Source: Crossiella sp. S99.2 (GTDB taxonomy: Bacteria; Actinomycetota; Actinomycetes; Mycobacteriales; Pseudonocardiaceae). Taken from it: a stretch of DNA of 64,000 nt. The notes beneath the pieces were generated by a model. It was not told the origin of the DNA. It worked only from the letters and a program-made list of their open reading frames with translations, and ran no database searches. Location: the NCBI RefSeq assembly GCF_023094165.1, contig NZ_JALMDK010000009.1, positions 319,085-383,084 of the forward strand, written 5' to 3'. Within the stretch, counting starts at the first letter, position 1; every line of letters starts with the position of its first letter. The position numbers were made by a program, and so were the translations under genes. Of this stretch, positions 57,312-64,000 are shown piece after piece.

Positions 57312-59363
57312 TCAGCGACCCGCGCTCGGGCGGTGGGTGGCACCGCCGGTGTGGCGGCGCTGCTGCCAGCCGCCGCTGCTGCTGCTGCTGCGGTTGCCGC
57401 TCGGGCGACCGTCGCCGCCGCGCCAGCCTTCGCCGCCCGCGCGCCGGTTGTCGCCGCCGGAGCGGTAGCGGTTCTCGCCGGTGCTGCCGGAGCCCGCGCT
57501 GTGCCGGTTGTCCGAGCGAGGAGTGTCGTAACGACCCTCACCGCGGTTGTCGGCGCGGTAGCGGTTGCCCTCGCTGCGGTAGCGGTCGCCGCCGCCGGCG
57601 GTGCGCTCGCCCGCGGTGCGGTTCTCGCCGTAGCCGCGGTTCTCGCCGTAGGAGCCGCTGCCTGCGCGGTTCTCCGAATAACGGTTACCTGGGTAACGGT
57701 TCTCCCGGTAGCCGCCCTCGCGGGGGGCGCTGTCCCGGGAGGCGTTGTCGCGGTAGCCGCCCTGGCGGGGGCCACGGGTGTCGTCGGTGCGGCGGAAGTC
57801 GCCGCCCCGGCTGTCGGTGCTCCGGTTGTCACTGCCGCGGTAGCCGCCGCGGTCGTTGGACCGGTACTCGCCACCGCCGCGGTACTCGCCGCGGTTGGCC
57901 GAGTCGGACCGGCCCTCGCCACTGTCGCGGAAGTCGCGCCGGGCCTCGGTGTAGTCCCGCCGGGACGCGCCACCGCGCTCGTCGGTGCTCGGCTTGAAGC
58001 GGTTCGGCCGGCCACCCTGGCCACGGTCGTTCCAGTTGCTCCGGCCGCGGTAACCGCCGCCGCCCTCGCCGCGCTCCGGCCGGTCGCCGAACTTGCGGCG
58101 GCCCACGGGACGCTCCGGCTCGTCCGGGATCGGCTCGCCGCTGGGCTCGCGGGCGCCGGTCAGTTCGATCAGCGCCTGGTCGCCGGGGCGGACCTTGGTG
58201 GTCACCGGGCTGACGCCGGCCTTGCCGGTCATCGCCTGCACCGAGCGGCGCTGGTTGTGCAGCACCAGGGTGACCACGGTGCCCGACTCGCCGGCCCGCG
58301 CGGTGCGGCCCGCGCGGTGCAGGTAGTCCTTGGGGTCGGCAGGCGGGTCCACGTGCAGGACCAGGCTGACACCGTCGACGTGGATGCCGCGGGCGGCGAC
58401 GTCGGTGGCGACCAGCACCGGGGCGATGCCCTCGCGGAACTCGGCCAGCGTCCGGGTGCGGGCGCCCTGGGTCTTGCCGCCGTGCAGCGCGCCGGCGCGA
58501 ACGCCCAGGCTGCGCAGCTTCTTGGTCAGGCGGTCCACGGTGTGCTTGGTGCGCACGAACATGATCGTGCGACCGTCCCGCGCGCCGACCTCGGCCACGA
58601 TGGTGTTCTTGTCCTCGGCGGAGATCAGGAGCACGTGGTGGTCCATGGTCGTCACGCTGGCCGAGGAGGGCGCGGTCGAGTGCGTGACCGGGTTCTTCAG
58701 GTACTGGCGGACCAGCTTGTCCACGTCACCGTCGAGGGTCGCGGAGAACAGCAGGCGCTGACCATCGGCGGCGACCAGGTCGAGCAGCTCGCGGACCTGG
58801 GGCAGGAAGCCCATGTCGGCCATCTGGTCGGCCTCGTCCAGTGCGGTCACGGTGACCTCGGACAGGTCCGCGGTGCCCTGGCGCACGTGGTCGGCCAGCC
58901 GGCCGGGGGTGGCGATCAGCAGGTCGACGCCGCGGCGCAGCGCGCTGATCTGCTTCGGGAACGAGGTGCCACCGACGACCATGCGGCAGGTCAGGCCGAG
59001 CGCGTCGGCGTAGTCGGTGAGCGAGTCCTGGACCTGCATCGCGAGTTCGCGGGTCGGCACCAGCACCAGGCCACGCGGCTGGCGCGGCTTGGCGTGCGAG
59101 CCGGCCAGGCGGGTCAGCATCGGCAGGCCGAACGCGAGGGTCTTGCCGGAACCGGTCTGACCCCGTCCGAGCACGTCCTTGCCGGCGAGCGCGTCGGGCA
59201 TCGCGGCGGCCTGGATCGGGAACGGGGTGGTGATGCCCTTGCGCGTCAGCGCCTGCACGACCGGGAGCGGCAGCCCAAGCTCGCTGAAGGAAGGAACCGC
59301 CTGCTCGACGACGCCCTCGGCGTCCTCAGGGCGAACGGGACTGACAGATGTGTCAACGGACAC
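57312..59363 (-). CDS. DEAD-box RNA helicase with RGG-rich tail
   Basis: A 683-residue ATP-dependent RNA helicase. GTG 59363 has GGAGG 6 bases upstream; ATG 59381 would add six residues without a ribosome site. Q-motif FPIQAAAMP, Walker A GQTGSGKT, DEAD as LDEADQM, SAT as LLFSATLD, and the arginine finger HRAGRTARAG. From about 440 the chain is a 240-residue intrinsically disordered tail rich in Arg, Gly, Ser, Tyr and Asn (repeats such as ENRYxxN and GGYR), which binds RNA and favours condensates. Cold-shock and ribosome assembly roles are usual. A start-region hairpin may control it. Confidence 0.93.
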   Translation of the reverse strand: MSVDTSVSPVRPEDAEGVVEQAVPSFSELGLPLPVVQALTRKGITTPFPIQAAAMPDALAGKDVLGRGQTGSGKTLAFGLPMLTRLAGSHAKPRQPRGLVLVPTRELAMQVQDSLTDYADALGLTCRMVVGGTSFPKQISALRRGVDLLIATPGRLADHVRQGTADLSEVTVTALDEADQMADMGFLPQVRELLDLVAADGQRLLFSATLDGDVDKLVRQYLKNPVTHSTAPSSASVTTMDHHVLLISAEDKNTIVAEVGARDGRTIMFVRTKHTVDRLTKKLRSLGVRAGALHGGKTQGARTRTLAEFREGIAPVLVATDVAARGIHVDGVSLVLHVDPPADPKDYLHRAGRTARAGESGTVVTLVLHNQRRSVQAMTGKAGVSPVTTKVRPGDQALIELTGAREPSGEPIPDEPERPVGRRKFGDRPERGEGGGGYRGRSNWNDRGQGGRPNRFKPSTDERGGASRRDYTEARRDFRDSGEGRSDSANRGEYRGGGEYRSNDRGGYRGSDNRSTDSRGGDFRRTDDTRGPRQGGYRDNASRDSAPREGGYRENRYPGNRYSENRAGSGSYGENRGYGENRTAGERTAGGGDRYRSEGNRYRADNRGEGRYDTPRSDNRHSAGSGSTGENRYRSGGDNRRAGGEGWRGGDGRPSGNRSSSSSGGWQQRRHTGGATHRPSAGR

Positions 59364-59367
59364 AGAT

Positions 59368-59393
59368 GACCTCCGAGACATGGCACGTCTCGG
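59368..59393 (-). promoter_or_regulatory. Hairpin overlapping the helicase ribosome binding site
   Basis: On the minus strand CCGAGAC (59393-59387), loop GTGCCAT, GTCTCGG (59379-59373), and the ribosome site GGAGG starts in the last bases of the stem (59374-59370). Folding would hide the site, so it could act as a temperature- or helicase-sensitive switch. Confidence 0.5.
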
Positions 59394-59699
59394 GGATGCC
59401 CCACGCCATGGATGGCGTTTCGGGAGCTGATCGCAAGGACGAGCCCGGCGCGTTGCGCGCCTCTGGTGGGTGGTGTGGCACCACGGGCCGTTCAGTATGG
59501 CTGGGCGGCGACCAGTGGTCGTCCGCCCGATCGCGGTACCTGATCAGTGTAGCTGGTGTCCGGAGAAGCTCCGCACCGATCCAGCTCCTAGTGAGCGAGC
59601 TAACGTCCGCACAGGTCAGCGCGGGGGTGGACCGGTGGGCGCGCGGAGTCCACGAAGCGGACCGCGGCGCCCACCGGTTGGACTCCGGTGCCGCGCGGG

Positions 59700-60566
59700 T
59701 CAGCGGATGCCGGCCTCCCTGGCCAGCAGGTCGGACAGCCAGTCCGGATCGGCCACGCCAGGGGACATGCCGCGGCTGACGAACCAGTCGCACACCCCGC
59801 GCACATCGCGATCCAGGTAGCCGCCCGCCGCCGGGTTGGCGACCAGGTCCACCGCCTGGGGCAGGTCGATCAGCATCAACCGCCCGCGGTGCACGAGCAG
59901 GTTGAACGCGGACAGGTCGCCGTGGGTCAGGCCCTGGGCGGCCAGGTCCAGCAGCGCCTGCACCAGTTGCCGCCACAGGCCGCGCAGCTCGTCCGGGTCC
60001 GGGCGGAGCTGGGCCAGCCGGGGCGCTGCGGTGCCGTCGGGTTCGCCGAGGAACTCCAGCAGCAATTCGGTGTTGGCCAGCTGCACCGGATACGGCACCG
60101 GCGCCCCGGCCAGCCACAACCGGCTGAGCACGGCGAACTCGGCGACCGCCCACTGTTGGCTGATCACATCGCGGCCGAAGGAGGTGCGCTGCGCCATCGC
60201 GCGCATCTGCCGGGACTCGGCGACCTTGCGACCGTCCAGGTAGCCGGCGTCGCGGTGGAACATGCGGTGCTCGCGGGCGCGATACCGCTTGGCGGCCAGC
60301 AGACAGGAGGTCCCGTCCGCGCCGGTCCGCTCGATCAGGTGCACATCGGCTTCCTTGCCGGTCTTGAGCACACCCAGCTCGACGTCGGTGGTGTCCGGGT
60401 CGGTGACCAGCCAGTCCGGCACGGGGCCGGGGCCGCGTTCGGAGCGGGACAGCTCCTCGAAGCGCCGCCGCCGGGTCGCGTCGCGCGGTTCCTCGTCGTC
60501 GAAGCGCTTCTTGCGGCGCGGGGTGCGGGATGAACTGAAGGCGTTGTCGTACTCGTGCCTGCGCAC
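59700..60566 (-). CDS. RIO-type serine/threonine kinase
   Basis: A 288-residue protein from GTG 60566, AGGAG 7 bases upstream. After a charged N-terminus, the RIO kinase core has the flexible-loop motif TGKEADVHLIER, KRYRAREHR, catalytic HGDLSAFNLLV (Asp and Asn) and metal motif LIDLPQAVD (in place of DFG). RIO kinases act in ribosome maturation in eukaryotes and archaea; bacterial ones are less known. It lies next to the helicase gene, also on the minus strand, which would fit a shared RNA or ribosome role. Confidence 0.9.
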   Translation of the reverse strand: MRRHEYDNAFSSSRTPRRKKRFDDEEPRDATRRRRFEELSRSERGPGPVPDWLVTDPDTTDVELGVLKTGKEADVHLIERTGADGTSCLLAAKRYRAREHRMFHRDAGYLDGRKVAESRQMRAMAQRTSFGRDVISQQWAVAEFAVLSRLWLAGAPVPYPVQLANTELLLEFLGEPDGTAAPRLAQLRPDPDELRGLWRQLVQALLDLAAQGLTHGDLSAFNLLVHRGRLMLIDLPQAVDLVANPAAGGYLDRDVRGVCDWFVSRGMSPGVADPDWLSDLLAREAGIR

Positions 60567-60614
60567 GCTGGGTCTCCTAGGTGACTACACCCCAGCCGTG
60601 CGCGAGCGAAAGCG

Positions 60615-60680
60615 TCAGCGACCGGCGGGGAGAACGGGCGGGCAGCGGCGAACCGCGCCCAGGGCGATGGCAAGTTCCAT
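60615..60680 (-). CDS. Small open reading frame (21 aa) with strong ribosome site
   Basis: ATG 60680 has GAGGAGG 8 bases upstream and reads MELAIALGAVRRCPPVLPAG plus one residue. It lies between yaaA and the RIO kinase, 49 bases before the kinase start, so it could be a leader peptide of that gene or a small protein. No homologue is recalled. The ribosome site is better than that of most genes here, which is the only evidence. Confidence 0.35.
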   Translation of the reverse strand: MELAIALGAVRRCPPVLPAGR

Positions 60681-60787
60681 CGATCCCACCTCCTCGACCC
60701 AGCCGGTATGACCACCGGCGCCGGTGCGTGCGACAGCAGCATGACGACCACAACGGTGGCGCACAACCGAATTTCCGCGGCGGCGGA

Positions 60788-61531
60788 TCAGCCGCTGACC
60801 ACCACGTCCAGGGCCAGCTCCCCAGCCCGCTCCACCCGCAGGCCCGCGGCCGCCGCGACCTTGCGCACACCGTCCACAGTGGACGGTTCGGACCTGGTCA
60901 CCGCCAGCGCCCGCGCCAGCCTGCCCTTGTGCGACTTGTTGTGGTGGCTGACCACGGTCCGCTTGCCGCGCGCGGCCTCGGTCAGCACCCGCACCGTCAC
61001 CGCGTCCGGGATCTTCGCCAGGTTCGCGTACACACCCGACCGCAGATCCACCACCAGCCCGGACACCGTGGTCAACGCAGGCTCCAGCGCGGGCCGCCAC
61101 AGCGCGCCCAGCGGTCCGATCGCGGGCAGCACACTGCCCCCGGACAACCGGTAGGCCGGAATCCGGTCGTCCGCGGCGAGCACGCCGAACAACGCCGAGG
61201 CCACCGCCAGCCGCGCGTTCGCCCGCGCCAGCTCCGCCTTGCCGAACCCGGGCACGTCCAGCGCGTCGTAGAGCACCCCGGTGTAGCGGGACAGCGCGGG
61301 CATGGTCGGCGCCCGCCGCAGTTCGGCGTTGCGCTCCACCTCGGCGGACTGCCGCGCGGAAATGCCGAGCGCGGCCAGGCTCGCGGGCACGTCGGCGGCC
61401 AGTTCCACCAGCGCGTCCAGCAGCTTCTCCCGCACCGGGTTCAGCTCGGGCGCGAACAGCCCGTCCACCGCGAGCGCGGGTCCGTCGCCGCCGGGGGCCT
61501 TGGTTTCCGAAGGAGGGAGCAGCACCAGCAC
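60788..61531 (-). CDS. yaaA: YaaA family peroxide-stress protein (DUF328)
   Basis: A 247-residue cytosolic protein starting near GTG 61531 (GTG 61525 is an alternative). The N-terminus LVLLPPSETKAPGGDG is the family hallmark (usually ISPAK in enterobacteria, PPSETK in actinobacteria). The C-terminal signature is VVSHHNKSHKGRLAR. In Escherichia coli YaaA lowers intracellular iron during hydrogen peroxide stress and binds DNA. It is divergent from a GNAT gene. Confidence 0.93.
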   Translation of the reverse strand: MLVLLPPSETKAPGGDGPALAVDGLFAPELNPVREKLLDALVELAADVPASLAALGISARQSAEVERNAELRRAPTMPALSRYTGVLYDALDVPGFGKAELARANARLAVASALFGVLAADDRIPAYRLSGGSVLPAIGPLGALWRPALEPALTTVSGLVVDLRSGVYANLAKIPDAVTVRVLTEAARGKRTVVSHHNKSHKGRLARALAVTRSEPSTVDGVRKVAAAAGLRVERAGELALDVVVSG

Positions 61532-61593
61532 GAACGCACCCTATCCGGGCCGGGGCCCGGCGAAATTCAGTCGTCACCTCCTTGGGTGGTCCC

Positions 61594-61599
61594 TACCTT
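61594..61599 (+). promoter_or_regulatory. -10 element of a leaderless GNAT promoter
   Basis: TACCTT followed by eight bases and ATG 61608. No ribosome site lies between. Confidence 0.45.
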
Positions 61600-61607
61600 C
61601 CTTACTC

Positions 61608-62615
61608 ATGCAGACCTTCGGCGCGGACCTCAGCCATCGCCCGCTGACCGAGGCCGACACCCCGGCCTGGGCCGCGCTGACCGCCGCCACGCAGAAGGCC
61701 GACCCCGGCGGCGAGGAATACTCCGCGAGCGAACTCGCCGAGGAACTGGCCGTGCCCGGCTTCGACCCGGCCACCGACTCCCTCGGCGTCTTCCACGGCG
61801 AGACGCTCGTCGCCGTCGGCTCGGTCTATCGCAAGCCCACCGGTGAGCCCAAACTCTGGTACCGCCTCGATTGCGCCGTGCACCCCGGACACCGCCGCCG
61901 CGGCATCGGCACCGCCTTGCTGCGCTGGCAGCGCGACCGTGCCCGGCGGATGCACGGGGACGGCGGCAGCGCCCTGCCTGGCTTTGTCACCGCGGGCCGC
62001 CACGCCGACGACGCCGACCACGAGAAGATCCTCACCGCCGCCGGGATGGAACCGGTGCGCTGGTTCTTCGACATGGCGTGCGACCTCACCACACCCCTGG
62101 TCACCGCGCCGGTGCCCGAGGGCCTGCGCTTCGAGGACCATTCGGTCAGCGCGGACGAGGCGGTCCGGCTCGCCTACGTGGAGACCTTCGGCGACCACTG
62201 GGGCAGCCCCGAAGCCGACCCCGGCTACTGGCAGCACAACTTCGTCGGATCCGGCATCTTCCGCCGCGACCTGTCCCGCCTGGCCTACGACGGCGACCAG
62301 ATCGCCGGATACGTGCTCTGCTTCCGCGGCGAGCACGACCGCGACGACCAGGGCCGGGAACGGGTCTGGCTCGGCGACATCGGCGTGCGACGGCCCTGGC
62401 GCCGCCGCGGCCTGGCCGCCGCGCTGATCGCCGACGTGCTCGCCCGCTGCGCCGCCGCCGGATTCCCACGCGCCGCGCTCGGCGTGGACACGGACAACCC
62501 GACCGGCGCGCTCGGCGTGTACCGGCGCGCCGGTTTCGAGGTCGTGCACCGCTGGGTCACCCACGGCGAACGGCTGCCCGCCCCGGCTGACCACACGCGA
62601 CCGACCGAGGGCTGA
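61608..62615 (+). CDS. Two-domain GNAT acetyltransferase
   Basis: A 335-residue cytosolic protein. ATG 61608 is preceded at the right distance by TACCTT (61594-61599), suggesting a leaderless mRNA. Residues 1-165 and 170-320 are each GNAT-like. The C-terminal copy has the acetyl-CoA loop GVRRPWRRRGLAAALI and the closing VDTDNPTGALGVYRRAGF; the N-terminal copy has HPGHRRRGIGTAL. Such tandem proteins include mycothiol synthase MshD-like enzymes, but an MshD assignment cannot be made from motifs alone. The acceptor is unknown. Confidence 0.88.
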   Translation: MQTFGADLSHRPLTEADTPAWAALTAATQKADPGGEEYSASELAEELAVPGFDPATDSLGVFHGETLVAVGSVYRKPTGEPKLWYRLDCAVHPGHRRRGIGTALLRWQRDRARRMHGDGGSALPGFVTAGRHADDADHEKILTAAGMEPVRWFFDMACDLTTPLVTAPVPEGLRFEDHSVSADEAVRLAYVETFGDHWGSPEADPGYWQHNFVGSGIFRRDLSRLAYDGDQIAGYVLCFRGEHDRDDQGRERVWLGDIGVRRPWRRRGLAAALIADVLARCAAAGFPRAALGVDTDNPTGALGVYRRAGFEVVHRWVTHGERLPAPADHTRPTEG

Positions 62616-62633
62616 CGACCGCGAAGCCGGTCC

Positions 62634-63017
62634 TCAGCCCAGTTCGGCCGGGTCGCCGTGGTTGGCGATGCAGAACTCGTTGCCCTCCGGATCGGCCAGC
62701 ACCGTCCAGGTCAGCCCCGGCACCTCGTGTGTGGCCAGCACCCGGGCGCCCAGCCCCACCACCCGCTCGATCTGCGCGTCCGGATCGGGTCCGGTGAGGT
62801 CGATGTGCACCCGGTTCTTGCCGGCCCGCTCCTCGGGGACCCGCTGCAACCCGATCCCAGTGGCGCCCGGACCCGGTGGCGCGAGCACCACGTAATCGCC
62901 GTAGTCCGCGGCGACCGAGGCGCCCAGCACCTGAGTCCAGAAACCGGCCTGCGCCTGCGGATCCGCGCAGTCGATGGTCACCATGCCGATGCTCAAACCC
63001 ACTGTCCGCTCTGTCAT
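62634..63017 (-). CDS. VOC (glyoxalase-like) family protein
   Basis: A 127-residue protein from ATG 63017. It has the vicinal-oxygen-chelate beta-alpha-beta-beta-beta pattern: MVTIDCADPQAQAGFWTQVL, then NRVHIDLTGPD and VLADPEGNEFCIANH. The PEGNEFCI end is typical of actinobacterial glyoxalase-like proteins of about this size. Substrates include antibiotics and metabolites; none can be named. It converges on the GNAT gene (18 bases) and is divergent from proS. Confidence 0.9.
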   Translation of the reverse strand: MTERTVGLSIGMVTIDCADPQAQAGFWTQVLGASVAADYGDYVVLAPPGPGATGIGLQRVPEERAGKNRVHIDLTGPDPDAQIERVVGLGARVLATHEVPGLTWTVLADPEGNEFCIANHGDPAELG

Positions 63018-63140
63018 GGCGCGCACGCTAGACCCTGCCACCGACAACCCGCCTGCGCTGCGCGGATACCCTTCACTACGCTTTCCCGCGCGTCTTGTCA
63101 GCGCACGTCCACCCGATCCCGAAACCCCAGGAGTCCCGTC

Positions 63141-64000
63141 GTGATCACCAGGATGTCGTCGTTGTTCCTGCGCACGCTGCGCGAGGATCCGGCGGACGCC
63201 GAGGTGCCGAGCCACAAGCTGCTCGTGCGCGCCGGCTACGTCCGCAGGGTCGCGCCGGGCATGTTCTCCTGGCTGCCGCTGGGCTACCGGGTGCTGCGCA
63301 ACATCGAGAAGGTCGTGCGCGAGGAGATGGACGCCATCGGCGGCCAGGAGGTGCACTTCCCCGCGCTGCTGCCCCGGGAGCCCTACGAGGCCACCGGCCG
63401 CTGGACCGAGTACGGCGACAGCCTGTTCCGGCTCCAGGACCGCAAGAAGGCGGACTACCTGCTCGGGCCCACCCACGAGGAGCTGTTCACCCTCATGGTC
63501 AAGGGCGAGTACGGCTCCTACAAGGACTACCCGGCCGTGCTCTACCAGATCCAGAACAAGTACCGGGACGAGGCGCGGCCCCGCGCGGGCATCCTGCGCG
63601 GCCGCGAGTTCGTCATGAAGGACTCCTACTCCTTCGACCTGGACGACGAGGGCCTCAAGCGCTCCTACGAGCTGCACCGCGAGGCCTACATCCGGATCTT
63701 CGACCGGCTCGGCCTCAAGTACGTGGTCGTCTCCGCGGTCTCCGGCGCGATGGGCGGCTCGGCCTCCGAGGAGTTCCTCGCCGAGAGCGAGACCGGTGAG
63801 GACACCTTCGTGCGGTGCCTGGAGTCCGGGTACGCGGCCAACGTCGAGGCCGTCACCACGCCGGTGCCGCCCGCTCGCGCGCTTGAGGGACTGCCCGCGG
63901 CGCAGGTCCACCACACGCCGAACACGCCGACCATCGAGACCCTGGTCGACTTCCTCAACGGCGCCTCCCTCGGCCGCGAGTTCACCGCCGCGGACACGCT
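63141..64000 (+). CDS. proS: Prolyl-tRNA synthetase, 3' part outside the window
   Basis: About 286 residues of the N-terminal half are seen from GTG 63141, AGGAG 7 bases upstream. Class II motifs are present: PGMFSWLPLGYRVLRNIEKV (motif 1) and RDEARPRAGILRGREFVMKD (motif 2), with LGPTHEELFT in between. The start of the bacterial-type editing insertion (YAANVEAV) is reached. It charges tRNA-Pro for translation. Its position close to cysG and the cob genes matches the mycobacterial gene order. Confidence 0.95.
   Translation, partial: MITRMSSLFLRTLREDPADAEVPSHKLLVRAGYVRRVAPGMFSWLPLGYRVLRNIEKVVREEMDAIGGQEVHFPALLPREPYEATGRWTEYGDSLFRLQDRKKADYLLGPTHEELFTLMVKGEYGSYKDYPAVLYQIQNKYRDEARPRAGILRGREFVMKDSYSFDLDDEGLKRSYELHREAYIRIFDRLGLKYVVVSAVSGAMGGSASEEFLAESETGEDTFVRCLESGYAANVEAVTTPVPPARALEGLPAAQVHHTPNTPTIETLVDFLNGASLGREFTAADT

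Noticed and set aside
57096..59369. 757-residue plus-strand frame opposite the DEAD-box helicase
   Set aside because: Ala/Val/Arg-rich without any domain and entirely antisense to a well-supported gene.

Overview
The window is high-GC actinobacterial chromosome, most likely from a member of the Pseudonocardiales. A mycothione reductase (mycothiol is an actinobacterial thiol), many GTG/TTG starts, several probable leaderless genes and very high third-position GC support this. The backbone map, mtr, an ElaA-type acetyltransferase, the chelatase ChlID, cobO, cobB, cysG, proS resembles the mycobacterial proS-cysG-cobB-cobO-Rv2850c-mtr-mapB neighbourhood. Here it is interrupted by lineage-specific blocks.

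Left end (1-3.4 kb): the start of a lasso-peptide locus. A 63-residue precursor (core GSSSSGNADANSQYYW, predicted Gly1-Asp9 ring) lies 7 bases before an asparagine-synthetase-like lasso cyclase that runs off the window edge. A ROK regulator lies upstream. 3.6-7.5 kb: map and cobQ (overlapping), a DUF5994 protein and a dienelactone hydrolase. 7.8-15.6 kb: a large secreted GH87-type alpha-1,3-glucanase, then a LysR regulator divergent from a secreted beta-propeller and a Tat-exported amidohydrolase. 15.8-20.5 kb: asnB divergent from a MarR regulator with a clear palindrome between them, and a GntR regulator divergent from an MFS exporter. 20.5-25.1 kb: an operon PEBP - VanZ/RDD - mtr, divergent from glyA, which is preceded by a ZTP (pfl) riboswitch. 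25-32.9 kb: a PspC protein, an alpha/beta hydrolase, a large LuxR-type (LAL) regulator, two small secreted proteins of similar pattern, an M48 protease and an M15 lipoprotein. 33-37 kb: four tandem secreted trypsin-like proteases. 37-43.6 kb: membrane proteins, an ElaA acetyltransferase, a duplicated-domain secreted protein, a Tat beta-lactamase-like protein, and bioF divergent from a P450.

43.7-53.4 kb: a TetR gene, then a cobalamin riboswitch and the corrin genes chlID, cobO, cobB, cobM (with a 230-residue histone-H1-like tail), cobL and a CbiG-CobJ fusion whose methyltransferase half looks degenerate. With cobQ on the left these form a B12 late-pathway set under B12 feedback. 53.4-64 kb: a non-coding stretch with a strong terminator (possible small RNA), HxlR divergent from an old yellow enzyme, cysG, a DEAD-box helicase with an RGG-rich tail, a RIO kinase, yaaA, a GNAT protein, a VOC protein and the 5' part of proS. 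No tRNA, rRNA, CRISPR array or intact mobile element was seen.
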